Source of the DNA: Chloroflexota bacterium
Lineage (GTDB): Bacteria; Chloroflexota; Anaerolineae; Anaerolineales; Villigracilaceae
Direction of reading: 5' to 3'
Length of the DNA: 64,000 nucleotides
NCBI GenBank assembly: GCA_021787595.1
Contig: JAJYLQ010000018.1
Span: 1 to 64,000, forward strand
The translations under genes and the position numbers were made by a program. The notes under the pieces were generated by a model. It saw only the letters and a program-made list of their open reading frames with translations. It was not told the origin of the DNA and made no database searches. Of the stretch, positions 40,650 through 48,935 are shown one piece after another (within the stretch, counting starts at the first letter, position 1; each line of letters starts with the position of its first letter).

Positions 40650-40784
40650 ACCTGCGTTGGATATTGACTTTCATGGCGCTTTGGCGCCGTTTTGCAAGGC
40701 ACTTGGAAATGCGCCAAGTACAAGTAATTGCAGGTGTGGCACGAACAGCCCCGCGGGAGTCTTAAGTTCCCTCGGGCATTTTTG
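40650..40784 (+). ncRNA. Candidate structured RNA or leader upstream of rnj
   Basis: About 130 bases with no open frame lie between a consensus promoter and an intrinsic terminator. Predicted elements are ACCTGC (40650) closing with GCAGGT (40730-40735), GGCGC-TTTG-GCGCC (40675-40688), and ACTTGG..CCAAGT (40701-40719). They end in a terminator with GCCC(C)G.GGGA pairing to TCCC..CGGGC and ATTTTTG (40748-40784). The first stem may be partly lost if transcription starts at about 40654. It could be a small RNA or an attenuator controlling RNase J. It does not match the riboswitch consensus sequences I know. Confidence 0.5.
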
Positions 40785-40857
40785 TACATATCGAAAGTGA
40801 CCTTAACCGCCGCTGGCGGATAAAATCTATTTAATCAAGTGAGGTAAAACAAACCCA

Positions 40858-42504
40858 ATGAGTAAGCACGGAAAAAAATTGAAGATCATTCCCCTGGGCG
40901 GACTCGGGGAAGTCGGCAAGAACATGATGGCCTACGAGTATGACAACCAGATTTTGATCGTGGACACCGGAATCATGTTTCCTGAGAACGACATGCTCGG
41001 AGTTGATTACATCATCCCCGATTATGAGTATTTGCGCGGCCGCGCGAATCAAGTCGTCGGCATCGTCATCACGCACGGACATGAAGATCACATCGGCGCA
41101 ATCCACCACGTTTTGAATGACATCCCCGCGCCCGTTTACGCCACGCCGCTGACGCGCGGTTTGATCGAAGTCAAGCTGGCGCGCAACGGCGCGTCGGACA
41201 AGGCGGAGCTGAACACAGTCGAGGCGGGCAAGTCGGTCGAGATCGGCCCGTTCAAGATCGAATTCTTCCACATCTGTCATTCCATTCCCGACTCGGTGGG
41301 GCTTGGCATCACCACGCCCGCCGGGTTTATCGTCCACATGAGCGACTTCAAGTTCGATCACACACCGGTGGACGGCTGGCCGACCGATTACGCCAAGCTG
41401 GCTGAGTTTGGAAACCGCGGCGTGGACTTGCTGCTTTCCGATTCAACCAATTCCGAACGCCCCGGCTGGACGCCGTCTGAGATGATCATCGGCCCGGCCT
41501 TCGACAAAGTTTTCGCGGAAGCAAAAGGCCGCGTCATCGTTGCGACGTTTGCATCCTTGATCTCGCGCATTCAACAGGTCGCCGAGGCAGCCGCCAAAGA
41601 TGGACGCAAGATGGCGCTCGCGGGTCCGAGCATGCTCGATAACGTCAAGATCGCGCGCAAGCTGGGCTATCTTGATATTCCTGATGAACTCCTTGTACCG
41701 CTCGACCAGGCGCTGAACATGCAGAACCATAAAGTGGCAATCATGTGCACTGGTTCGCAGGGCGAGCCGTCATCCGTGGTTGGGCGTCTCTCGACCGGAA
41801 CGAACCGGCAATTCGATCTCAAGGAAGGCGACACAATCGTGCTCTCGTCGCACCCAATTCCGGGCAACGAAGAAAGCATCAGCAAGACGATCAACCGCCT
41901 GCTTCGACGCGGTGCGGCCGTCATTTACGACGGCATTGCACCCATTCACGTTTCGGGCCACGCCAGCCAGGAAGAACAAAAACTGCTGATCAATCTCGTC
42001 CGGCCAAAGCACTTTATGCCCATTCACGGTGAACTGCGCCAGCTGACGCGGCACGCCGATTTGGCAAAACAGGTCGGCGTTCCAGAAGAAAACGTCATCG
42101 TTGTCGAGAATGGACAGGTTGTTGAACTGGTGGGCAATAAAATTAAACTCGGCGAACGAATCCCCGGCGGCTACATCTTCGTGGACGGCGAATCCATCGG
42201 CGACATTGATCACGGCGTGATGCGCGAGCGTGAGATGCTGGCGCGCAACGGCATTCTACTGATTGACGTCAACATTGACCAATCCACGGGTCGCCTGCTG
42301 CACGAGCCGGAGATCATCACGCGCGGTTTCGTTTCTCCCGAAGATGCGGAGACGCTCATTCCCGAAGTCCGCAGACGCGTCATGGAAGCCGTTGGCGGCG
42401 GCGGGTTTGACAACGAAAAGGAAATCGTCACCGCTGTAAAATCCTACTTGCACGAAGAGACCAAACGCAGGCCGATGATCTTCGTGACGATGAACAGAAC
42501 ATAA
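40858..42504 (+). CDS. rnj: Ribonuclease J
   Basis: This 548-residue metallo-beta-lactamase/beta-CASP RNase has 5'-3' exonuclease and endonuclease activity in mRNA decay and rRNA maturation. Metal motif THGHEDHIGAIHH is near residues 74-86. HICHSIPDSVGLGI, LLLSDSTNSERPGWTPSE, the beta-CASP motif CTGSQGEPSSVVGRLSTG, SSHPIPGNEESI, VSGHASQEEQKLLINLVRPKHFMPIHGE and a C-terminal dimer domain are all present. The upstream region has a structured element and terminator, so expression may be controlled by attenuation. Confidence 0.96.
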   Translation: MSKHGKKLKIIPLGGLGEVGKNMMAYEYDNQILIVDTGIMFPENDMLGVDYIIPDYEYLRGRANQVVGIVITHGHEDHIGAIHHVLNDIPAPVYATPLTRGLIEVKLARNGASDKAELNTVEAGKSVEIGPFKIEFFHICHSIPDSVGLGITTPAGFIVHMSDFKFDHTPVDGWPTDYAKLAEFGNRGVDLLLSDSTNSERPGWTPSEMIIGPAFDKVFAEAKGRVIVATFASLISRIQQVAEAAAKDGRKMALAGPSMLDNVKIARKLGYLDIPDELLVPLDQALNMQNHKVAIMCTGSQGEPSSVVGRLSTGTNRQFDLKEGDTIVLSSHPIPGNEESISKTINRLLRRGAAVIYDGIAPIHVSGHASQEEQKLLINLVRPKHFMPIHGELRQLTRHADLAKQVGVPEENVIVVENGQVVELVGNKIKLGERIPGGYIFVDGESIGDIDHGVMREREMLARNGILLIDVNIDQSTGRLLHEPEIITRGFVSPEDAETLIPEVRRRVMEAVGGGGFDNEKEIVTAVKSYLHEETKRRPMIFVTMNRT

Positions 42505-42515
42505 AGAATAAAATC

Positions 42516-42586
42516 TATCCACAGATTCTCGCAGATTACGCAGATGAACCTGAAAAAATCCACGAAATTTGTGTAATCTGTGGATA
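42516..42586. repeat. Inverted repeat downstream of rnj
   Basis: TATCCACAGATT (42516-42527) and AATCTGTGGATA (42575-42586) are perfect 12-base inverted arms. Between are ATTACGCAGATGAA and AATCCACGAAATTTGTG, which repeat the same words imperfectly at about 7-base steps. A similar but weaker tract (CCACGAATTCCACGAATTG) occurs at 51018-51060. It may also end rnj and pcm transcripts. Confidence 0.8.
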
Positions 42587-42609
42587 AGTCCTGCCGTGAT
42601 GGAAAGAGT

Positions 42610-43281
42610 CTAACTTCCTTTCCATCCATATTTCCCGCGCAGCGGGACAAATGCCACGCTGGTGGCGACGCGGCGATCATACTCGCCGCCGCGGCATTTC
42701 CACACCTCCAACAATTGGAAACCTTGCGCGCCCACTGGCAGGACCAGTTGACCGCCGTCCGTCAATTGTGTGAGCAATGGGTTTGGCACTTTCGGAGCGG
42801 ACGCGGTCACGATGATTCCTGCATAAGGAGCAAACTCCCTCCAGCCCAGCGAACCGTCACCAATGCACGCATGCACATTGGCATATCCAAGCCCGGCCAG
42901 GGTTTTTTGGGCGCGGGCGGCCAACTCAGGAATAAATTCAATTGTGCAAACTTCCCCTGCCAGTTGCGACAGAATCGCCGCCTGATAACCCGACCCGGTT
43001 CCCACTTCCAAAACGCGCTCGCGCCCGCTCAATTCCAAAAGGCTGGTCATCAACGCCACGATGTAAGGCTGGGAGATGGTCTGCCCAAAACCGATCGGAA
43101 GGGCGCAATCGTCATACGCCGCGTAGCGCAATTCTTCAGGCACAAACAAATGACGCGGCACTTTCTCGAACGCGGCCAGCAGGCGCGGCTCGCGCAGGCC
43201 GCGATGTTCGATCTGCCTCTCGACCATCTGGTGCCGTTCCAGCGCAAACTCACGAGGCTCCGCAAGTCCGGCATTCATCAA
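42610..43281 (-). CDS. pcm: Protein-L-isoaspartate O-methyltransferase
   Basis: This 223-residue SAM-dependent enzyme repairs isoaspartyl residues. PCMT motifs are FVPEELRYAAYDDCALPIGFGQTISQPYIVA with the substrate loop, the SAM-binding motif VLEVGTGSGYQAAIL, VCTIEFIPELAARA, and GDGSLGWREFAPYAGIIVTA. Its ATG overlaps the mutY stop by 4 bases, so the two are co-translated in a protein/DNA damage repair pair. Confidence 0.93.
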   Translation of the reverse strand: MMNAGLAEPREFALERHQMVERQIEHRGLREPRLLAAFEKVPRHLFVPEELRYAAYDDCALPIGFGQTISQPYIVALMTSLLELSGRERVLEVGTGSGYQAAILSQLAGEVCTIEFIPELAARAQKTLAGLGYANVHACIGDGSLGWREFAPYAGIIVTASAPKVPNPLLTQLTDGGQLVLPVGAQGFQLLEVWKCRGGEYDRRVATSVAFVPLRGKYGWKGS

Positions 43282-44330
43282 ATCAATTGTCGCGCAATTT
43301 GTCTGTCAATTCTACCCATCGGGTAATCTTCCAATTTCTCCACCCTGACCCATTTTAGATTTTGATTTTCTGACATCGAAACCAGTTGGCATCGAAATGG
43401 ATGGACGGTGACGCTGAAATGGCTGTAGGCATGTTCGACGGTTCCCAGCGCTTCTTTTTCACGGACCTTCAAGCGGGTCGCCGTTTGGATGGCTTGGGTC
43501 AACTCTTTGGCCGGGTCGCCGTTAACCCGCGCGTTCGGAAATTCCCACATCCCGCCGAGCAATCCCTTCGATGGACGCTTCGCCAACAAGACGTGGGGTG
43601 AATTGGCGATTCGCCTTACTATCACCGCCGCGGCATGGACATAATGCGGCGTCTTTTTCTTTGGTCTCACAACCGGGCGTTGATCCTGAATTCCAAGTTC
43701 ACGCGCCTTGCACAATTTCATGACAGGACAAATCAAACAGCGCGGATTCTTTGGCAGGCAAATCGTCGCGCCCAAATCCATCAACGCCTGGTTATAATCG
43801 CCCGCCTCGCCGTTCGGCAAATGTTTCGCGGCCAAACCCCATAAAACCTTTTCGCCCGTTGGCGAATCGGCTGGCACATTCACGTCGAAGACACGCGCTA
43901 GGACACGGCGAATGTTGCCATCCAGTGCCGGTTCGTCCAGGCCAAACGCCATCGAAGCAATCGCGCCGGCGGTGTAGCGTCCAATGCCGGGCAGTTTGCG
44001 AAGCGCGTCCAGATTGCGCGGCAGTTTGCCGTTGTACTGTTCAACAATAATTTTTGCAGCTTTCTGCAAATTACGCGCGCGGGAATAATATCCAAGCCCC
44101 TCCCAAAGATTCAAAACGTCCTGCTCAGAAGCGTCTGCTAAAGCTTCAACAGTTGGAAAACGTTTCATCCATTTTTCGAAATATGGAATGACGGTCTCGA
44201 CGCGTGTCTGCTGGAGCATGATCTCCGATATCCATACCGCGTACGAGTCCGGATGTCCGCGCCAAGGAAGATCACGTTTATTGTCGCGGTACCACGTTAA
44301 AAGGCGGGAAGTGAAGCGGGACATTTCCAA
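43278..44330 (-). CDS. mutY: A/G-specific adenine glycosylase
   Basis: MutY removes adenine mispaired with 8-oxoguanine. The 350-residue protein has LPWRGHPDSYAVWISEIMLQQTRVETVIPYFEKW with the catalytic Glu, the helix-hairpin-helix LRKLPGIGRYTAGAI with the catalytic Asp in the following loop (LDGNIRRVLAR), and the [4Fe-4S] loop C-x6-C-x2-C-x5-C (CLPKNPRCLICPVMKLC). A C-terminal NUDIX-like 8-oxoG recognition domain follows (HVLLAKRPSKGLLGGMWEFP). All catalytic residues are present. Confidence 0.95.
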   Translation of the reverse strand: MEMSRFTSRLLTWYRDNKRDLPWRGHPDSYAVWISEIMLQQTRVETVIPYFEKWMKRFPTVEALADASEQDVLNLWEGLGYYSRARNLQKAAKIIVEQYNGKLPRNLDALRKLPGIGRYTAGAIASMAFGLDEPALDGNIRRVLARVFDVNVPADSPTGEKVLWGLAAKHLPNGEAGDYNQALMDLGATICLPKNPRCLICPVMKLCKARELGIQDQRPVVRPKKKTPHYVHAAAVIVRRIANSPHVLLAKRPSKGLLGGMWEFPNARVNGDPAKELTQAIQTATRLKVREKEALGTVEHAYSHFSVTVHPFRCQLVSMSENQNLKWVRVEKLEDYPMGRIDRQIARQLI

Positions 44331-44382
44331 TAAGCAGAAAGCAGTATGCAGTGATCAGTGATTGGTAAAGAGTGAGCGGAAA

Positions 44383-46878
44383 TCAGGGACATGGGTCGGC
44401 TAGCGGCGCGCTCAAAAAAGCTGAGTTCGAATCCGGAAATAAAATCAGGCGAACGTCAATGTAATTTTGATTCTGGCAGCCAAGGATAACAGCGTCCGCG
44501 CCCTGCGGAAACGGACTCGGAATATCCCTGGATTGGAAAATCGCATCAGTGCGGGTTTGATCGAGCAGCAAAAAGCCCATCCGCGAAAAATCGCGCGCGG
44601 CATAAGCCGGCCACGGATTCGTAGAAACCAGCCCAGCGCCGCGATAAAAGAAACGCGGATACAGCACGCGGCCCGTTTGCAACGCCGCCTGGGATTGCGC
44701 CATGAATTCAGAGATTTGAGTTTGATCTATGCCAAGTTGTTCAACCGCGGGCGAGGCCGAAAGTTCTGCCGTGAGCATTGCCGGGGTCTGATTCGCATAA
44801 CGCGGCGGGGCGATCCCTTGCGCCATCCACGGTATTGCGCTGACGAATGCAAAAACTCCAGCGATTAAAAACCCTTGCACGAAATTCTTATTTGCCGCCA
44901 AGTTTTTTTCTTTGCGGCTTTGTGACTTCGTGTCTTTGTGGTAAATCCCTTCTGCAAAACCTGGCGTGAAGATTTTTTTCGCGTCCGCGCCAAAGGATAG
45001 AGCAAAGACAGAAAATATTTCGGCAATGCCAACGCCAAGATAAAAATACGCAACCCAATCGGCCGGAAGGTCATAGCGCCAGCCGGAGAAACGCGCGACG
45101 CCATTTGCCAGCGCATAGCCCAACGAAAACGCCAATGGCGCCAACCCGGCCCAACGCAGTCGCTTCCACGACGCGCCAATGCCCTGCGCGATCAAAGCAA
45201 AATAAAAAATGATAAGCAGGAGGTTCTGCCAGGCCAGCTTGCCATTCCACCCCATCCAATAAAGATTGACAGGCGCGAACAGGCCATTATATTTTTCGAT
45301 CAACGGCAGCACCAATAGGCCGTCAATTTGGGTGGCAAAAGTATGCGCGGCAATAAATCCGAGCACGAACTTTGGATCTTCGAGTGCGAAGGTTAAAAGA
45401 ATGCCAAACAGACTTTTTCCCTGCAAGTCCACACTTTGGAGGTCGAGGTTCCCTGTGTACTTGTACTGGCTGGCAATGACCTGGTATTCGAACGGCGCGT
45501 CGAAGGTGATTTGTCCGCTGGCTAAATAATTATGCAAGAGCCACGGAAAGACAGAAACAACCAAACCCAAAATAAAGAAAGATGAAAGAAGGAAGAAGGA
45601 TTTTTTATTTTTCCAGCCGAATGCAAAGAAAGCCAGGATGAGAATGAACGGCAGGATCAACAAAGACTGCGTACGGAGCAGCAAAAGCAATCCGAACATG
45701 CCGCCGGCGATCAGCGCGCTCTTCCAATCTTTGCGTTCAAGCCAGCGCAACATGAACAAGCAAGCTAACAAAATAAGCAGGAGAGTCGGCAGGTCAACCA
45801 AAAGGGTTTTGGTGTTCGAGACGCGCGTCTGCGAAGAAATGAGCAGACTCGTCCATTCGCGGAAGATGACGAACAACGCCGCGATCACGCCTGCGGCGCG
45901 GCTGTGTATTTTTCTACCGATGTAATACATGACCACTGGCAGTAATGCCAAAACAACCGTCTGCCCGGCGATGATCAAGTCATAACGCTGACCAAAAAGC
46001 CAGTGTAAGAAGGCCAGCAACACAATGTAAAGCGGACGAGTCGGAATGTTGCCTTGATAGGGATAGCCGATCAAAAGACTTTGCGCCATCGAGTCGTAAT
46101 AACCCGCGTCAGAATATGGGAACGGAATATTCGTCGGCGGGCCCATTGGCGCATAAAAGCTGCTCTGCATCACGCCAAGCGGAACGTTCAGCCAGATGAT
46201 AATTGCCAGGAGGAAAAGCACAACCGGGATGACGAAATTCAGCAAACGCGTTCGCCCGGAAAACGCAAAACACAAAACGCAGAGTCCGCCAGTGAGCGCG
46301 AGCGCAAACTGCCAGCCGAGCAAAGGAACGCCGGGTTCGCCCCAATACGCGCTATCGGGAATTAGTCCAATGCGAGTCACCGCAACGAAAAGCAAAACAA
46401 AAAGTAAAACGCAAAACGCGATGAGAGAAGATTGGAAGATGGGCTTGCGTTCCGCGAAAACTTTCCAATTAAATCCATAGCGCGCTCCTAAACTGAATAG
46501 TGAAAATTCAAACGTCAGGAAAATCAAATAGAACAAAAGCGGGCTGAGACGCAGGTAATAGGAGAGAAGCAGGTGCGGGTCAACGTGCTTCAGGTTGAGA
46601 TAACGCAGCAGGAAGAGCGCGGCGGCAAAAGTCAGGGAAAGAAGCGCAGAGAAAATGATCAGCGGCGGACGCGCCAGAGAGTCCACGCGTCGCGGCGGGC
46701 GAACGGCAAGCCAAAATCCAAAAACGAAAAACGCAAAGAGCAATCCAAGCAAAGCCAGGCGCGATAAAGAAAAGGAGCTTCCCTCGTGCGGTATCAAAAC
46801 CAGCGCGAAGAAAGCGGCCCCCGCTTCAAGGGCCGCCAACGCAAAAAACCAACGCCAAAGAGTATTCTTGTATGTCAT
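44383..46878 (-). CDS. GT-C-type polytopic membrane glycosyltransferase-like protein
   Basis: This 831-residue protein has about fourteen hydrophobic segments and a C-terminal extracytoplasmic tail. Between helices is SDAGYYDSMAQSLLIGYPYQGNIPTRPLYI, which contains the acidic motif expected in the first exported loop of PMT/ArnT-type (GT-C) enzymes that use polyprenyl-phosphate sugars. ISSQTRVSNTKTLLVDLPTLLLILLA follows. Near residue 645 a repeat-derived insert (YHKDTKSQSRKEKN) sits in a cytoplasmic loop. The acceptor is unknown. The start at 46878 is next to the 48-bp dispersed repeat. Confidence 0.75.
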   Translation of the reverse strand: MTYKNTLWRWFFALAALEAGAAFFALVLIPHEGSSFSLSRLALLGLLFAFFVFGFWLAVRPPRRVDSLARPPLIIFSALLSLTFAAALFLLRYLNLKHVDPHLLLSYYLRLSPLLFYLIFLTFEFSLFSLGARYGFNWKVFAERKPIFQSSLIAFCVLLFVLLFVAVTRIGLIPDSAYWGEPGVPLLGWQFALALTGGLCVLCFAFSGRTRLLNFVIPVVLFLLAIIIWLNVPLGVMQSSFYAPMGPPTNIPFPYSDAGYYDSMAQSLLIGYPYQGNIPTRPLYIVLLAFLHWLFGQRYDLIIAGQTVVLALLPVVMYYIGRKIHSRAAGVIAALFVIFREWTSLLISSQTRVSNTKTLLVDLPTLLLILLACLFMLRWLERKDWKSALIAGGMFGLLLLLRTQSLLILPFILILAFFAFGWKNKKSFFLLSSFFILGLVVSVFPWLLHNYLASGQITFDAPFEYQVIASQYKYTGNLDLQSVDLQGKSLFGILLTFALEDPKFVLGFIAAHTFATQIDGLLVLPLIEKYNGLFAPVNLYWMGWNGKLAWQNLLLIIFYFALIAQGIGASWKRLRWAGLAPLAFSLGYALANGVARFSGWRYDLPADWVAYFYLGVGIAEIFSVFALSFGADAKKIFTPGFAEGIYHKDTKSQSRKEKNLAANKNFVQGFLIAGVFAFVSAIPWMAQGIAPPRYANQTPAMLTAELSASPAVEQLGIDQTQISEFMAQSQAALQTGRVLYPRFFYRGAGLVSTNPWPAYAARDFSRMGFLLLDQTRTDAIFQSRDIPSPFPQGADAVILGCQNQNYIDVRLILFPDSNSAFLSAPLADPCP
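44909..44945. repeat. Heptad-type low-complexity insert in GT-C gene
   Basis: Plus-strand CTTTGCGGCTTTGTGACTTC and the following GTGTCTTTGTGG form approximately seven-base blocks (CTTTGCG, GCTTTGT, GACTTCG, TGTCTTT). Read on the coding strand they give HKDTKSQSRKEK, a charged segment foreign to the hydrophobic protein around it. Confidence 0.65.
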
Positions 46879-46940
46879 GAGAAGACTGCCACGCCGACCC
46901 GGCCTCGATGCGGCGGCGGTGGTCGAGCAAGACGAAGTCT

Positions 46941-46988
46941 ATAACGCCCTGCGCCCTAAGCCCTTTGCTCTGTGAGGGTTCAGGGTCG
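46941..46988. repeat. 48-bp dispersed repeat, copy B
   Basis: Identical over 48 bases to 1751-1798 and in the same orientation relative to the plus strand. It lies in the 135-base gap between the GT-C gene start and the small protein at 47014-47316, where it may carry part of their promoter region. Confidence 0.85.
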
Positions 46989-47013
46989 GGACCCCGCCGC
47001 CACTCGGCCATCG

Positions 47014-47316
47014 CTAGAATTGAAAACCGTTGCGTGCGGGAACAACCTTATAGGAAAAATTGCTGACAAACGTCAACAGCCGGTCTTCCAGCGCGGCCCA
47101 TTCTTTCGACCCAAGAATTTCGCGGGCCTTCGGAGCTGTTTCCGCCAGCAAGCCAACCTGGATTTGCGGATACGAGCCGAAGACAGTCGCCCACGCGTCC
47201 ACGGGTTGAAATCCCAATCGTTGAACGCCGGGCACCCATTCTCCGATCACGAACTCGAAATATTCCTGTTCGTGTTCGGCAACAATATCCCAGGTCATGA
47301 TCACTTTGACAGACAC
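47014..47316 (-). CDS. Small protein, possible dimeric alpha/beta-barrel fold
   Basis: This 100-residue protein starts MSVKVIMTWDIVAEHEQEYFEFVIGEWVPGVQRLGF and includes GSYPQIQVGLLAETAPKAREILGSKEWAALEDRLLTFV. The alternation of strands and helices and the tyrosine-rich first helix resemble NIPSNAP/antibiotic-monooxygenase-like ferredoxin folds, but I see no active-site motif. It lies 4 bases after the MBL-fold gene, so the two are co-transcribed. Confidence 0.65.
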   Translation of the reverse strand: MSVKVIMTWDIVAEHEQEYFEFVIGEWVPGVQRLGFQPVDAWATVFGSYPQIQVGLLAETAPKAREILGSKEWAALEDRLLTFVSNFSYKVVPARNGFQF

Positions 47317-47319
47317 GGT

Positions 47320-47973
47320 TTACTCGCGTTGATAATCCAGGACGAATACGCGCGTCTCCTCGGGCAAACCCGAACGCGTGACTTTCAGTGAGGGCTGGGT
47401 CTCCTGTTTCCCCAATCCCATCTCTTTCAGGAATTTGTTCAGCGAATCGAGCGGCAGTTTTGTATCCGGCGTGGAATAGTGCATCGGCACGACGATGTTC
47501 GGCTCGAGCACGCTGATGACTTCCGCGGCTTTCGCCGCGTTGAGGCCCCCGCCGCCGCCCACCGGGACAAGCGCGACGTTGACCGTTCCCAAAGCTTCGA
47601 CTTCCGCTTGAGACGGCACCTGGATCAAATCGCCGAGATGCGCGACCGTCAAACCGTCATAGTCGAATACATAAAGCGTGTTGCGCACCTGATCTTTGGC
47701 TTTCTTCCCGCCTCCGCCGCCATCCGTCTGGACGCCGGTAATGAACACGCCGCCGATCTCGAATTCGCCCGGCCCGGTGATGACATGCGATGTGCCTTTG
47801 ACCGCGTCCGTATTGTTGTGACCCGATGCGTCGTGGCTGACTGTTACGATATCCGCTTTGAGTTTGAGAGGGAAATAGCCGATTGATTTGTTGTCGAACG
47901 GATCTGTCACCACCGTCGCCATGTTTCGTTCGGTCAGGCGGAAACAGGAATGGCCGTACCAGGTAATTTCCAT
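47320..47973 (-). CDS. MBL-fold metal-dependent hydrolase-like protein with altered metal motif
   Basis: This 217-residue protein has the metallo-beta-lactamase fold: MEITWYGHSCFRL, TVVTDPFD, ADIVTVSHDASGHNN, VITGPGEFEIGGVFITGV, LTVAHLGDL, NVALVPVGGG and VVPMHYSTPDT. In related UPF0173/UlaG-like proteins the metal loop reads HxHxDH or HDHxxH. Here it reads HDASGH, so at least one metal ligand is replaced by Ala. Activity may be lost or changed. I chose the start at 47973, with GGAGG 7 bases upstream, over an ATG 7 codons earlier. Confidence 0.8.
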   Translation of the reverse strand: MEITWYGHSCFRLTERNMATVVTDPFDNKSIGYFPLKLKADIVTVSHDASGHNNTDAVKGTSHVITGPGEFEIGGVFITGVQTDGGGGGKKAKDQVRNTLYVFDYDGLTVAHLGDLIQVPSQAEVEALGTVNVALVPVGGGGGLNAAKAAEVISVLEPNIVVPMHYSTPDTKLPLDSLNKFLKEMGLGKQETQPSLKVTRSGLPEETRVFVLDYQRE

Positions 47974-48025
47974 GAAAGAACCTCCGAGCGGCAATTATAA
48001 TGGATAAAAATGCCAAAGGACGAAG

Positions 48026-48931
48026 ATGACTCCCAAATCCAAACTGATTCCGATTCTCGAAGCGATCTTTACCACCATCATTTGGGGCGGAACGTTCATC
48101 GCCACCAAAATCGCGCTGCAAGAAGTTTCGCCCGCCACCATTGTATGGCTCCGGTTTGCGATGGGAGTCGTCATTCTCGGCACGGCGATGTTCCTGCGAA
48201 AAGAGTTCGCTGTTCCCCAGCGAAACGAATGGGCATACTTTGCACTGCTCGGATTCATCGGCGTGACGTTTCATCAATGGCTGCAGGCCAACGGCTTGCA
48301 GACCGCGCAGGCGACCACCACCGCGTGGATCGTGGCTTCGACGCCGGTATTCATCGCCCTGCTCGGCTGGCTGGTGTTGAAAGAAAAACTTGGCTGGCTG
48401 CGAATCGGCGGGATCGCGCTGGCGGCCATCGGCGTTTTGCTGATCGTCAGCAAAGGCAACATGGGCGCTTTGTTCAACGGGCAGGAAGGCACAATCGGCG
48501 ATCTGCTGGTTTTCATCAGCGCGCCAAATTGGGCAATCTACACAACACTTTCGCGACGCGAGCTGGGAAAACATCCCGCGGCGCGCATGATGTTTTACGT
48601 AATGTTATTGGGCTGGATTTTTACGGCCATCTGGATTTTTGGGTTTGGCCCGGGGCTGGGCGAAATCAGTCATCTCGATCCAAAAGGCTGGGGCGCGATT
48701 CTGGTTCTTGGAATCTTCGGTTCGGGCCTGGCATACATTGCTTATTATGATGCCCTGCAGGTTTTACCCGCCTCACAGCTTGGCGTGTTCCTCAACATCG
48801 AGCCGCTAGTCACAACGCTGCTCGCGGCGCCATTGCTTGGCGAACCCATTACCTTCATTGTCATTTTCGGCGGCGCGGTCATTTTATTGGGAATTTATCT
48901 CGTCAATCGAAAACCAATGAACGCAAATTGA
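48026..48931 (+). CDS. EamA/DMT-superfamily transporter
   Basis: This 301-residue protein has ten predicted membrane helices in two EamA repeats (IWGGTFIATKIALQEVSPATIVWLRFAMG and GVFLNIEPLVTTLLAAPLLGEPIT). Such permeases export amino acids, nucleotide sugars or other metabolites; the substrate cannot be told from sequence. The ATG follows AAAGGACGAAG. It is 4 bases upstream of the next gene, so they are probably co-transcribed. Confidence 0.88.
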   Translation: MTPKSKLIPILEAIFTTIIWGGTFIATKIALQEVSPATIVWLRFAMGVVILGTAMFLRKEFAVPQRNEWAYFALLGFIGVTFHQWLQANGLQTAQATTTAWIVASTPVFIALLGWLVLKEKLGWLRIGGIALAAIGVLLIVSKGNMGALFNGQEGTIGDLLVFISAPNWAIYTTLSRRELGKHPAARMMFYVMLLGWIFTAIWIFGFGPGLGEISHLDPKGWGAILVLGIFGSGLAYIAYYDALQVLPASQLGVFLNIEPLVTTLLAAPLLGEPITFIVIFGGAVILLGIYLVNRKPMNAN

Positions 48932-48935
48932 TTTT

